The notes beneath the pieces were generated by a model. The model saw only the letters and a list, made by a program, of their open reading frames with translations, was not told the DNA's origin and made no database searches. Positions 1 through 8,663 of a stretch of DNA of 64,000 bases are shown here, piece after piece. Position 1 is the first letter of the stretch. Each line of letters begins with the position of its first letter. The stretch comes from Sulfitobacter geojensis (GTDB lineage Bacteria; Pseudomonadota; Alphaproteobacteria; Rhodobacterales; Rhodobacteraceae): assembly GCF_000622325.1 (NCBI RefSeq), contig NZ_JASE01000002.1, positions 1 to 64,000 of the forward strand, given 5' to 3'. The position numbers and the translations under genes were made by a program.

Positions 1-276
1 GGTGTCGGCGCTCGGTTTCAACAAGCGGTGCAGGTCACGCTATACGCACTGACCTGACTTTTACTGCATCCCGAACGGGGTGTGCACCTTCACCCCAGAA
101 TAATGTCAGCCCGATCCAAATCGCGACTTGGGGGAATGGCCGCTTCTTGCGCTGCGCAGCGGCATTCAGTTTTCGCTCATACCGCATTCTTCACGCTGTG
201 AGCACGTGCAGCATAAAAGTTAAATTCACACAATGGGCTCACTGCAGACCTGCGGCGGCGCGGCATGCCCCCTTGC
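1..276. other. Left edge, no gene recognised
   Basis: I see no convincing coding frame, RNA gene or clear terminator here. The stretch ends at the target site of the IS21 element; its last seven bases (cccttgc) are repeated on the other side of that element. Confidence 0.5.
270..276. repeat. Target site duplication, left, IS21 copy 1
   Basis: The bases cccttgc directly abut the TGTTGAA end and recur at 2812-2818. Seven bases is within the 4-8 bp range made by IS21 elements. Confidence 0.85.
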
Positions 277-347
277 TGTTGAATGTCATTGAGAACTGAC
301 CCGGTATTGTCACCGAGATTTGACCCGCCTTTATTGTTTATCAGCAG

Positions 348-1139
348 TTAGGTTTTGGTCAATGTTGGCGTCTCCTTTGTTGTTTTCTTTGCTGCCTCTG
401 AACTGGCTTTGAAGCGGTAGCTGTCGTTGCCTGTTTCGAGGATGTGGCAGCGATGTGTGAGGCGGTCGAGCAGCGCTGTTGTCATCTTTGCGTCACCGAA
501 GACCTGCGCCCATTCACTGAAGCTGAGGTTGGTCGTGATGACGACGCTGGTTCGCTCATAGAGTTTGCTCAGAAGGTGGAACAGCAGTGCGCCGCCGGAC
601 GGACTGAACGGCAGATAGCCGAGTTCATCAAGGATGACCAAGTCGATCTTTGTGAGCATCTCAGCCAATTTCCCAGCCTTTCCAAGAGCCTTTTCCTGCT
701 CCAATGCATTGACCAATTCGACGGTGGAGTAGAAGCGCACCTTGCGTCGATGATGCTCGATCGCCTGCACGCCGATAGCTGTGGCGACATGGCTTTTGCC
801 GGTGCCAGGTCCGCCAATCAGAACGACGTTTTCTGCGTTCTCTATGAACTCGCCGCGATGTAATTGCCGGACTGTGGCTTCGTTGATGTCGCTTGATGCA
901 AAATCGAACCCAGCGAGGTCTTTGTATGACGGGAAGCGTGCAACCTTCGTATGATAAGCAATTGAACGCACCTCACGTTCTGCCATTTCCGCCTTGAGCA
1001 GTTGAGACAACATGGGTGTGGCTGCCTCAAACGCGGGCGCACCTTGTGCAACCAAATCATCGACCGCATGTGCCATGCCGTGCAGCTTTAGACTGCGCAG
1101 CATGATGATAATAGAAGCCCCTGCTGGATCATGACGCAT
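348..1139 (-). CDS. istB: IS21-family helper ATPase IstB
   Basis: This 263-residue AAA+ ATPase assists the IstA transposase by selecting and delivering target DNA. It shows a Walker A motif (GGPGTGKSH, near residue 108) and a Walker B motif ([10 protein letters not shown]), the standard IstB core. It differs from the copy at 52125-52916 at only a few residues, mostly near the C-terminus, although the nucleotide sequences differ widely at third positions, so the protein has been under selection. It overlaps the end of istA by 11 bases, as is usual in IS21. The frame is intact, but its partner transposase is broken. Confidence 0.95.
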   Translation of the reverse strand: MRHDPAGASIIIMLRSLKLHGMAHAVDDLVAQGAPAFEAATPMLSQLLKAEMAEREVRSIAYHTKVARFPSYKDLAGFDFASSDINEATVRQLHRGEFIENAENVVLIGGPGTGKSHVATAIGVQAIEHHRRKVRFYSTVELVNALEQEKALGKAGKLAEMLTKIDLVILDELGYLPFSPSGGALLFHLLSKLYERTSVVITTNLSFSEWAQVFGDAKMTTALLDRLTHRCHILETGNDSYRFKASSEAAKKTTKETPTLTKT

Positions 1140-2707
1140 TGCGCTTCTCCCCCGCCTGTCTCAGGTCATCATAGCGATCCACATTTGCCTTTGGGGCGGT
1201 TTCCAAGGCGAGGGCATCTGGTGGGTCGATCTTCGGATGATCTGTCTGCTTGGGATCGATCAGCCTGTGCAACAGGTTCAGGATATGCGTCTTGGTTGGC
1301 ACCCCAGCTTCTAGCGCCAGTTCGACGGCTCGCAGAACGGCGCTTTCGTCGTGGTGTAAAACAAGGGACAGGATATCGACCATTTCCCGGTCACCGCCTG
1401 GCTTACGCAGCATGTGGTTTTGTAGCCGACAGAAGATATCAGGCATCTCTGTAAACGGCGCACCATTACGTAATGCGCCCGGTTTACGTTGAATGACCGC
1501 CAGATAATGACGCCAGTCATAGATGACCCTGCCAGGTTTGCGGTGAGAGCGTTCTATGATCCGATCATGGGTGCAGACAGTTTGTCCCTCTGCAACAATG
1601 ACCAACCGTTCTGGGTAAACACGAAGGCTGACAGGCCGGTTCGCAAAACTGGCAGGCACGCTGTACCGGTTGCGTTCGAAGGTGATCAGGCATGTTGGTG
1701 ACACGCGCTTGCTGTGTTCGACAAACCCGTCAAAGGCGGGTGGGAGAACCATCAGCACAGACTTCTCAGCTTCCCAGGCATCGGCGATTGAACCTGGTAA
1801 TTCCCGGTGCGCCGTCTCTGACCAGAGCGCAACGCAACGATCCTCAAGCCACTGGTTCAACTCTTCCAGATCCTTGAAGACAGGCATGACCTGCCACAGC
1901 CGGTTCCGGGCATCGCGGACCATTGCCCGGCAGTGCATTGCGTAGCAATGTCACGAGAGGGTTCTTCTCGACCTGACCTTTCTCCCAGCCCGCTGCTGGA
2001 TTGCAGAACTCAGGCTCAAAGACGTAATGGCTGGCCATGGATTGGAAGCGTGCGTTGACATCGCGCTGCTTGCCACGGCCAACACGATCCACGGCCGTCT
2101 TCATATTATCATAGACCCCACGCCCCGGAACACCGCCAAACACGCGGAAGGCATGCCAGTGCGCGTCGAACAACATCTCATGCGTTTGCAAAGGGTAGGC
2201 ACGGACAATGAACGCACGGCTATGCGACAGCTTGGTGTGCGCAACTTGCAGTTTGACGCGTTCGCCACCAATCGTAGCCCAGTCTTCGCTCCAATCGAAC
2301 TGGAACGCCTCGCCGGGCTGGAACACCAACGGCACAAACGTCCCGCGCCCTGTCGTTTGTTCCACCCGGTGCCGATCAGCGCGCCATGCGCGGGCAAAAG
2401 CCGCCACACGCTCATAAGATCCATCGTACCCGAGCTTGACCAAGTCCTCATGCATCAGCTTCACGGTCCGGCGCTCTTTACGCGACTTACGCGTCTGCGC
2501 CAAAAGCCATGCAGACAGCCGATCCGCGTAAGGATCCAATTTGCTTGGCCGCGATGGCGTCTTGAACGTTGGTTCGGCGGCGCCTTCACGCAGGTATTTC
2601 CGGATGGTGTTACGAGACAGCCCAGTGCGCCGCGCAATCTCTCGTATCGGCATTTTATCACGCAATGCCCAGCGTCGAATGACACTCAAAAATCCCATGT
2701 CGATCAC
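1129..2707 (-). pseudogene. istA: IS21-family transposase IstA, frameshifted
   Basis: Read on the minus strand, the first part (2707 down to about 1965) encodes the helix-turn-helix and the DDE core through [10 protein letters not shown]. The rest continues in another frame from about 1925 to 1129 with [11 protein letters not shown] onward. In the intact copy (50597-52135) these two segments are joined directly. Here about 40 extra bases lie between them, near 1927-1966. Forty is not a multiple of three, so the frame is lost. The inserted bases contain the inverted pair cattgc/gcaatg. The transposase is therefore very probably inactive unless supplied in trans. Confidence 0.92.
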
Positions 2708-2811
2708 TCCAAATCTCCCTGAACAAAAACGTCAGGGCCATGTGTTCACATGGGTCAATTCTCAGTGACAATTTATGGGGCTACCGGGTCAGTTCTCAAT
2801 GACATTCAACA

Positions 2812-2818
2812 CCCTTGC
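2812..2818. repeat. Target site duplication, right, IS21 copy 1
   Basis: Second copy of cccttgc, directly after the TTCAACA end of the element. Confidence 0.85.
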
Positions 2819-3019
2819 CTTAGCTCGCCGGTTTGCGGGCGCTGACGGCCCAGAGCCGACTTTGACCAAAGGTAATGCGCTGCCGCGCAGCTTAGCCAGA
2901 CCGGCCATTCGACCACTCTGCAGCATTTTGGGGAGGGTAAAGGTCAGTAGAGCGGACAAAGCAACGCTGAAATAGCGTCATGTTGTTGCTAGTTTGATGC
3001 CATCGTCTAGAGTTATCTT

Positions 3020-3583
3020 ATGGTAGTTTATCTTGCTCTCACACTGTCAATTTTGGCCTGTATTTCGAGCCTGATCTTGTTGACTTTTGCCACTCTGGAG
3101 CTGGCAAACCCATCCTTCAAGTTTTGGCCACCACCAAAAAACGAACCGTGGAAAAAAACACTGTTCATGACGCTTTTTCGGATTGTGGTTTATGGATTGG
3201 TTATCGCTTCCCTCATCTATCTTTGGCAAGATGGCCTGCAACCTTCTACGTCAGTAACCATTGTCGCTATCATGTTGCTTTTGTGTGGATTTATCATCGC
3301 CTTTTGGGCAACTGGTGCGCTCGGATGGTCAAATGCTTTTGGGTCAAAAGAAGGCTTAAGGACAGACGGAATATTCGCATATTCACGCAACCCGATTTAC
3401 ATCGCCACATGGTTTGGGCTTGCAGGGTGGGCGCTTCTTGTACCTACGCCTTTCATAGTTGCAACGCTGTGTTTCTGGGCGTTGCTCTATCTGGTTGCCA
3501 TTTTTCTCGAAGAACGTTGGCTACTTGAGGAATATGGCGAACCATTTACCGAATTCTGCAATACAGTCCGAAGGTTCTTTTGA
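3020..3583 (+). CDS. Isoprenylcysteine methyltransferase-like membrane protein
   Basis: A 187-residue integral membrane protein with about five hydrophobic segments. The C-terminal half carries the family signature of ICMT/PEMT-type methyltransferases: GIFAYSRNPIYIA (near residues 117-129), then EERWLLEEYGEPF near the end, which binds S-adenosylmethionine and anchors the last helices. Bacterial members are mostly uncharacterised and probably methylate a lipid or other hydrophobic substrate. It stands alone between the IS21 element and a recombinase gene, with no operon partner. The family assignment is firm; the substrate is unknown. Confidence 0.85.
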   Translation: MVVYLALTLSILACISSLILLTFATLELANPSFKFWPPPKNEPWKKTLFMTLFRIVVYGLVIASLIYLWQDGLQPSTSVTIVAIMLLLCGFIIAFWATGALGWSNAFGSKEGLRTDGIFAYSRNPIYIATWFGLAGWALLVPTPFIVATLCFWALLYLVAIFLEERWLLEEYGEPFTEFCNTVRRFF

Positions 3584-3685
3584 TGCCGTTTGGGCTCACT
3601 GCCGCCATCGGATGCGGCGCAGCGTCCGCAAAGCGGTCCTTGCTGAACATGGCTCCAATAAGCCTACTCAAGCAATAAATCATAG

Positions 3686-3877
3686 CGGGAGAAACCCACA
3701 ACGGACAATAATTGCCTTTGTGGGTGCGGTGAGGGAACCAAGGGCCGGAAATTCTGCTTAGGCCATGATCAAAAGCTCAGAAAAGCCATAAAAGATGCAG
3801 CCGGTAGCTTGGAAGGTTTGCGTACAATTGCAGAACGTCACGTTGACGAGCCTATTTCTACTCGGCCTGATAGGTAA
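3686..3877 (+). other. Small open frame with CxCGxG and GHDQKL motifs, possibly a gene relic
   Basis: This frame is open from just after a stop at 3683-3685 to a TAA at 3875-3877. It reads CLCGCGEGTKGRKFCLGHDQ, followed by KLRKAI and a helical tail. A cysteine-rich start followed by a GHD-x-KL motif resembles short bacterial proteins of unknown function that I remember only by pattern. There is no ATG, GTG or TTG at a sensible place, so this may be the surviving 3' part of a small gene. The rest of 3584-3907 shows nothing else recognisable. Confidence 0.35.
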
Positions 3878-3907
3878 TATGGGCCTAAGGCTGTCTTCGG
3901 TCGTATA

Positions 3908-4927
3908 TCACGACTCGGCTTGCTGCTGATCGCCAGTCGTCGCCTTTTCATCCTCGTGTTCAAAAGCACGAGAGACTTCGGCGGCTGCAGAGTGACTAGC
4001 CCGGATGCGTCTTCCATATCGAGCTGGCATTTCTGGCGACTTCCAGCGGCCCGCAACCATGATTGACGACAAGTCACATCCGATCCGGAAAGCATCATGC
4101 ACCCCACCCACTCGGGTGCTGTGTGCTGACACGTCGTTTCTTCCAGTGCATTTTTTCATAATCCGGGAAATCGTGCTTGTATGTAACGCACCCCGTTTCG
4201 CGCCGCATTGCGATTTCGTTAGCAAAGGCTCCTCCGATTGTAACTTTGCGAGTTCGATCCAGTGCAACACAGCGCTAGTTCCGCGACGTGATAGAAACGC
4301 GTACTCGCCTTGCCCATAGGGGTCTGTCTTTGATCGGCGCACAAACAAAATACTAGTGTCGTCATCTTGCCTGATCAGGTCTTTCACCCGAAAAGCAACA
4401 ATCTCGGACGCCCTGCACCAGCTATCTGTCGCCACCCATAGCACTGCCTTGTCTCGGATGTTTTGGCGGGAATTTCCGAGGCGGTCTATGGCTTGAAGAA
4501 CTTCCTTTTTACCGAGTGGTGGTGCTTGACGGGTATAAGCCCCGTATTTCCGCTTCACACCTTTTAACGCAAGGTCGACCATTCGATGCCTAGTGGGAGA
4601 AGGAAGGAAATGAGAACGGTGCAATTCTGCTATGGCCCACAGGCGTGTTTGTATTGAGTTTGATGCGAGTTTACCACCCATGTCGTCCACCCAGCAGGCC
4701 AAAACACTTGGGGCAATCGGCGGGTCCGGCGACCATCCGTTTTGCCTGCACCATGCTGTAAATCGCCGAATGACCATCTTATAATTTCTTAAGGTTTCGG
4801 GCGCAAATGCAGCTTCCGATCTCCTGCGATACTCATCAATGAGTTGTTCGCGCCTATTAGGTGCGGTGTTGGCGAGTGTGGTTAGCATCTCAGCACGCTC
4901 AATTTCTCGATCAAAAACCAGTTTCAT
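3908..4927 (-). CDS. Tyrosine recombinase (phage-integrase family)
   Basis: A 339-residue site-specific recombinase. Residues about 25-130 form the N-terminal SAM-like DNA-binding domain. The catalytic domain follows, with all expected residues visible: R172 in CRASEIVAFR, K200 in RRSKTDPYG, H269 and R272 in AHSTRVGG, W295 in AGRWKSPEM and the nucleophile Y304 in ARYGRR. The length is normal for the family and the frame is intact. It is a stand-alone gene, not next to a recognisable phage or att site, and may mark an integrated element whose ends are no longer visible. Its target site cannot be told from the sequence. Confidence 0.9.
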   Translation of the reverse strand: MKLVFDREIERAEMLTTLANTAPNRREQLIDEYRRRSEAAFAPETLRNYKMVIRRFTAWCRQNGWSPDPPIAPSVLACWVDDMGGKLASNSIQTRLWAIAELHRSHFLPSPTRHRMVDLALKGVKRKYGAYTRQAPPLGKKEVLQAIDRLGNSRQNIRDKAVLWVATDSWCRASEIVAFRVKDLIRQDDDTSILFVRRSKTDPYGQGEYAFLSRRGTSAVLHWIELAKLQSEEPLLTKSQCGAKRGALHTSTISRIMKKCTGRNDVSAHSTRVGGVHDAFRIGCDLSSIMVAGRWKSPEMPARYGRRIRASHSAAAEVSRAFEHEDEKATTGDQQQAES

Positions 4928-5099
4928 CTGCGACCTCCCGAACTCTTTGCATTAACGGTTTGTTAACCTTTCCTACCTACCACAGTTGATGAGGGTCACG
5001 CCGAATTGAGGATGGACAGAAGATATCGACCGCCTCAAAGCCTGCGAAAGCAGGTCGCAAGGGCAATCTGAACAGCAATATCTGCAGAGGAGTTCATAA

Positions 5100-5318
5100 A
5101 TGGGTCGGGATACTTGGCTTGCAATCGAAATCATCCGCTCTGGATCTGATGCAAAATGGAAGCTTGAAATAACAACTGATGAGATGACGACGATCACTTG
5201 GCCGGTGACTTTCGAGACCCCCAGTAAAGCTGTGGAGGTTGCAGAGCAGACTATCGACCAGATTGGTGCAACTAACTTGTATTTATTTGCTCGCCCCGTT
5301 TCGCCAAACAATCGGTAG
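5100..5318 (+). CDS. Small hypothetical protein, 72 residues
   Basis: The ATG at 5100 is preceded by gaggag at a spacing of about nine bases, a good ribosome binding site. The product is acidic to neutral, without a membrane segment or signal peptide, and I recognise no family. It reads like a folded protein (a strand-rich start WLAIEIIRSG, then a helix KAVEVAEQTI). It is transcribed away from the recombinase gene, with 172 bases between the two starts. Confidence 0.55.
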   Translation: MGRDTWLAIEIIRSGSDAKWKLEITTDEMTTITWPVTFETPSKAVEVAEQTIDQIGATNLYLFARPVSPNNR

Positions 5319-5669
5319 CAGCGAGACACTGGCTGTTGCGGGGGCGCTGACCTACCCTGCGGTAATGTCCGCTCATTGGGCTTTTTGCTGCCGTTCAACG
5401 CAGTTAAGAGTTTTATGCGCTTCCAAATGTCTGCTTTCTCGTGCCGTGAGCCTATACTTCGCATCGAGCCGCGAAAGTCCGGAACCCGCCCTTGGTGCTT
5501 TCGCTGCCGGTGCGGCATTTGAAAATGCGGTCGTTGGTCGCGCGGACGTCAAGGTCTGTTTTGTCCCGCAAAGCCGACTTTGGGGACGGGTGCAGTGAAA
5601 GTCTCCTTCGAGCCCAATAGTAACAAATGCTGCAGGTGGCACGAATAGCCTTTTTTTTGGCGCAGCTTG
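5319..5669. other. Intergenic stretch, no gene supported
   Basis: Open frames here lack ribosome binding sites and family resemblance. The stretch contains tgcgggggcgctgac at about 5338, echoed by tgcgggcgctgac at about 2835, and the phrase agccgacttt occurs in both places. This may be a short dispersed intergenic repeat, but two partial matches are weak evidence. Confidence 0.3.
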
Positions 5670-6659
5670 TTAGGCCTCAACGCTCACGGCGCCCAGACGC
5701 TCTCTGTAACGCACCGGTGGAACACCCATGGTCTTTCGGAATTCGCGGCGAAACGTTTCTGCGGAACCAAAACCACAAACGTCCCAGACATCCGATAGTG
5801 GAATAGACCCATTCTCAAGCAACTCTGCTGCACGGGACACCCGCTCTACTTTGAGCCAGTTCAACGGTGTTGTTCCGGTTTCCTCGTGAAACCGCCGCGC
5901 CAAAGTGCGGCCACTCGTGGCGGCGGCATCTGCCATACGTTCGATCGACCAGTTTTCGTCAATTGACGCACGGATACGGTCTTGAAGTGCCGACAAACTT
6001 GACCCAGTCCGTGCTTTGGGTTCCGGACGGGGAACGAATTGGCGCTGCCCGCCATCTCTTTGAGCAGGTAAGACGAGCCGCCTTGCAACCGATGCGGCCA
6101 CCTGTGCGCCGTAGTCTTGCCGAATGATATGCAATCCCAAATCAAGCCCTGCAGCGGAACCGGCTGAGGTATAAACACGATCGCCTTCAACGAAAAGGAC
6201 ATCTGGATCGACAGATATCTCAGGGTAACGTGTCGCCAGTTTATCAGTATAGCGCCAATGTGTCGTCGCACACCTGCCATTCAGTAAACCAGCAGCCGCC
6301 AAGACAAAGACACCTGAACAGATAGAGGCTACGCGTGCACCCTTGTCATACGCGGTGCGCAATGCGGCGCACAGGGCCTCTGGGACCGGCGTGTCCGCCC
6401 CGCGCCATCCCGGCACGATGATTAGGCTCGCGTCTTGCAAACCATCAAGATTATCCTGTGCATCTAACGTGATACCCCCAAGCGCCCGAATGGGGCCCGG
6501 CTCTGCCTTTACCGTCGCGAACCGGTACCAGTTGTCAAACTCTGGTCGCGGCAGCGCAAAAAGCTCAACAGCAATGCCAAACTCAAATGTGCACAAACCA
6601 TCATAGGCAATGGCACAGACCAGTGGGTGTTTTTGCGGGGTCGAGTCAAGTTTTGTCAT
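5670..6659 (-). CDS. GlxA-type transcriptional regulator (DJ-1/PfpI plus AraC domains)
   Basis: A 329-residue regulator. Residues about 10-190 form a DJ-1/PfpI (class I glutamine amidotransferase-like) sensor domain, including the nucleophile-elbow region ASICSGVFVLAAAG. Residues about 225-320 form an AraC-type pair of helix-turn-helix motifs (RMADAAATSGRTLARRF and LSDVWDVCGFGSAETFRREF). Proteins of this family usually activate nearby catabolic or stress genes. It is divergent from the NTF2-like and VOC genes with 99 bases between the starts, so it probably controls that pair. The start ATG at 6659 gives the full domain. Confidence 0.92.
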   Translation of the reverse strand: MTKLDSTPQKHPLVCAIAYDGLCTFEFGIAVELFALPRPEFDNWYRFATVKAEPGPIRALGGITLDAQDNLDGLQDASLIIVPGWRGADTPVPEALCAALRTAYDKGARVASICSGVFVLAAAGLLNGRCATTHWRYTDKLATRYPEISVDPDVLFVEGDRVYTSAGSAAGLDLGLHIIRQDYGAQVAASVARRLVLPAQRDGGQRQFVPRPEPKARTGSSLSALQDRIRASIDENWSIERMADAAATSGRTLARRFHEETGTTPLNWLKVERVSRAAELLENGSIPLSDVWDVCGFGSAETFRREFRKTMGVPPVRYRERLGAVSVEA

Positions 6660-6758
6660 GTTGGCGGAATCCGACCGTATGTTGTCTATTTTGCCAGTAT
6701 CGCGATTTTTCGTTTGGTGGCAAGTCTAAGTCATCAACACGAAACCAAGGGCCAAACC

Positions 6759-7139
6759 ATGACACTCCAAACTGATCTACTTGCCGCCATCGAGATGTAT
6801 TTCGACGCCATCCACGAATGTGACACAGTAAAGCTGAATACGGTCTTTCACCCACAGTCCAGTTTGTTTGACGCTGACAATGGCGCTGTATTCGTTGAAC
6901 CGATCGAAAGTTTCAGCCGCGATGTGTCGAACCGCGTGTCGCCTGCAAGCACTGGGCAGCCACGTGAGGCTGAAGTGCTGATGATTGATCATCTTTCTGC
7001 GATCAGCGCCACGGCCAAAATTCGCATTCGCGCGCATCAAAGCGTGTTTGTCGATCACCTTGGTTTCGTGAAAGGCGCAGACGGCTGGCAGATTGTTTCG
7101 AAAATCTGGCACCTCGAAAGGACTGTTGACGCAGCCTGA
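6759..7139 (+). CDS. NTF2-like (putative lumazine-binding) protein
   Basis: A 126-residue single-domain protein of the NTF2-like alpha/beta-barrel fold. The order is typical: an N-terminal helix (LLAAIEMYFDAIHECD), an acidic substrate-pocket region (FHPQSSLFDADNG), and a strand-rich second half ending in the usual GWQIVSKIWH motif. These proteins act as small enzymes or binding proteins with very varied substrates. I chose the ATG at 6759 because it starts the domain; an upstream in-frame start would add unrelated residues. It lies 58 bases ahead of the VOC gene and is divergent from the GlxA gene. Confidence 0.85.
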   Translation: MTLQTDLLAAIEMYFDAIHECDTVKLNTVFHPQSSLFDADNGAVFVEPIESFSRDVSNRVSPASTGQPREAEVLMIDHLSAISATAKIRIRAHQSVFVDHLGFVKGADGWQIVSKIWHLERTVDAA

Positions 7140-7197
7140 AGGGCTCACTTTTACACCAAAACGAAAACAGAAAATCAATCTCAAAAAGGAACATCAC

Positions 7198-7578
7198 ATG
7201 ACCAATCCAAATGCAGTCGGCTGGTTCGACATATTCGTTAACGATCTAAACCGGGCGGTCGCCTTCTACGAGACGATGCTTGGGTCCAAGCTGGAACCGA
7301 TGGGCGACCTCACTGGCGAAAGCCAGATGATGAGCTTTCCTGCCGAAATGAGCGCTTACGGCGCGGGCGGTGCGTTAACCAAGGCCCCACATGCAGGCCC
7401 AGGCGTTGGCGGGACAATTGTGTATTTCTTGGTCGAAGATTGTGCGCTTCAACAAGAACGTGTTGTCGAGGCCGGCGGCAGTGTTGTTAGGCCCAAGTTT
7501 TCAATCGGTAACTTCGGGTGGGTTCTTCTGTGTCAGGATACTGAGGGCAACATGATTGGTTTCAACTCAATGAAATAG
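7198..7578 (+). CDS. VOC-family (glyoxalase/bleomycin-resistance-like) protein
   Basis: A 126-residue vicinal-oxygen-chelate protein. It starts with GWFDIFVNDLNRAVAFYETM, the paired beta-alpha unit of the family, and ends in the second unit GWVLLCQDTEGNMIGFNS. The ATG at 7198 follows aaaaagga, a good ribosome binding site. Relatives are often metal-dependent and are commonly found beside GlxA regulators, fitting the pair here. The first metal position (H in classic glyoxalases) is D in WFDIF, so it may bind no metal or a different one. The substrate is unknown. Confidence 0.85.
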   Translation: MTNPNAVGWFDIFVNDLNRAVAFYETMLGSKLEPMGDLTGESQMMSFPAEMSAYGAGGALTKAPHAGPGVGGTIVYFLVEDCALQQERVVEAGGSVVRPKFSIGNFGWVLLCQDTEGNMIGFNSMK

Positions 7579-7799
7579 AACTAACAAACAAACAGAAACA
7601 TTCGCAGGCAGTCCGTTGGGTTGCCCGCGATTACTTACTGAGTTGGCTCTTGTAAAAGCAGTCATTCGGAAATTTCGCGCCAATGCACGTTTTGTCCGCT
7701 CTCCGGACATGCGCTCCGAAAGCAGCGAAGAGCCGGTATTTGAGCAACTCAGCACGCTCAAATTCTCGCAGCATGATGGCAAAGCTGTCTTTGCCAGCG

Positions 7800-8495
7800 C
7801 TAGTAGTTCACCTGTTCGAAGTCGTAGTTGCCATCATAGTCACGCCAATCGACGAAGACAGATCGGTGATAGATACCCGGGCAATTCTGGCCCCAACGTT
7901 CAAGTCCCACATGGGCCTCGGGCAGGGCAGTTATGGAAGATCGCTGCCATGAGAAATCGCCTTGGGTTCCATAAGTGCCGAGGACTACAGTGGCGTAGCG
8001 TTCGCAGTCTCCTTCGCTTCCTGCTTCGTATTGCCGCGCGTAACGAACATCAAAGACACGGATGGATCGTACGAAATTGAACTCTGGCCCACTGATATCG
8101 ATGTCCGCGCGGTCCTGAATGAGGCGGCGGACCCGGTCGCTGGGAATGAGATCGTCGACTGGCAAAGATTGGAGTGGTCTGCGGTTGTTGGTCCGGTACA
8201 AGGCTTCAAAGCTGCGGTCAGCGTTGTTTGATAGCTGGTCGCTCTCATAGGAGGCACCCATGGGACAGCGCCAGACTTGCAGCGGCGGTTCCACCGGCCA
8301 AGGCGTAATTCGCCGGATGAATTCGGCGCGGGCTCGGGCGCAAGGGACGGAAGCAGGCCAGCCGCCAGACAGGCACAGGAGGATCGCGCAATCGATTGGG
8401 TATGTTTGCGCGCGGGCGGGTATGGGTAACGAAGAACCTGTCACGGTCAAAGCGACTGCGAGCGAGGGGAGGAGCTTAGTGAGTATATGGCGCAT
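7800..8495 (-). CDS. Secreted hypothetical protein with conserved CAILLCL start
   Basis: I start the gene at the ATG at 8495, which follows GGAGG at a good distance and opens a signal peptide (MRHILTKLLPSLAVAL, cleavage after ARAQ near residue 31). The mature part begins with YPIDCAILLCLSGGWPASVP, then AEFIRRITPWPVEPPLQVW. I remember this pattern from uncharacterised secreted proteins found on alphaproteobacterial plasmids and conjugative elements; that memory is the only basis for a mobile-element link. Cysteines in the mature part suggest disulphide bonds in the periplasm. About 231 residues from this start. It is close to the IS6 relic, and no conjugation gene is visible nearby. Confidence 0.7.
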   Translation of the reverse strand: MRHILTKLLPSLAVALTVTGSSLPIPARAQTYPIDCAILLCLSGGWPASVPCARARAEFIRRITPWPVEPPLQVWRCPMGASYESDQLSNNADRSFEALYRTNNRRPLQSLPVDDLIPSDRVRRLIQDRADIDISGPEFNFVRSIRVFDVRYARQYEAGSEGDCERYATVVLGTYGTQGDFSWQRSSITALPEAHVGLERWGQNCPGIYHRSVFVDWRDYDGNYDFEQVNY

Positions 8496-8663
8496 GCTGA
8501 GGAGCCTCCGTGACAGGAGTTCAGCATATATACGATAATATACTTTTGCAATGAAAATATAAAGCCGCATAATGAAGTTTATGTAATATTGGAATGGAAT
8601 ATCACTCCGGCATTCGCCACTAGTAGATGCATTGGGTTCAAAAAAACCTGACACTGGCTAGAA

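Larger units (their letters stand above)
277..2811 (-). mobile_element. IS21-family element, copy 1 (defective)
   Basis: This 2535-bp element has ends that start TGTTGAATGTCATTGAGAAC and finish with the complementary sequence, giving a terminal inverted repeat of about 28 bp at 277-304 and 2784-2811. Just inside each end is a related repeat (GTCANTGAGAATTGACCC-like), the multiple-end-repeat layout typical of IS21. It carries istA and istB on the minus strand. A 7-bp direct repeat, cccttgc, flanks it at 270-276 and 2812-2818, so this is an original insertion that has not recombined. istA is split by a 40-bp insertion, so it probably cannot move on its own. A second copy at 50493-52986 lies in the opposite orientation and differs at many synonymous positions, so the two are not a recent duplication. 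Confidence 0.93.

Noticed and set aside
444-863. Long open frames on the strand opposite istB and opposite other genes
   Set aside because: They mirror clearly coding genes on the other strand and show no family features of their own.
2831-5590. A dispersed repeat family with gcgctgac and agccgacttt
   Set aside because: Only two partial matches inside the window; too short to call a repeat without genome-wide counts.
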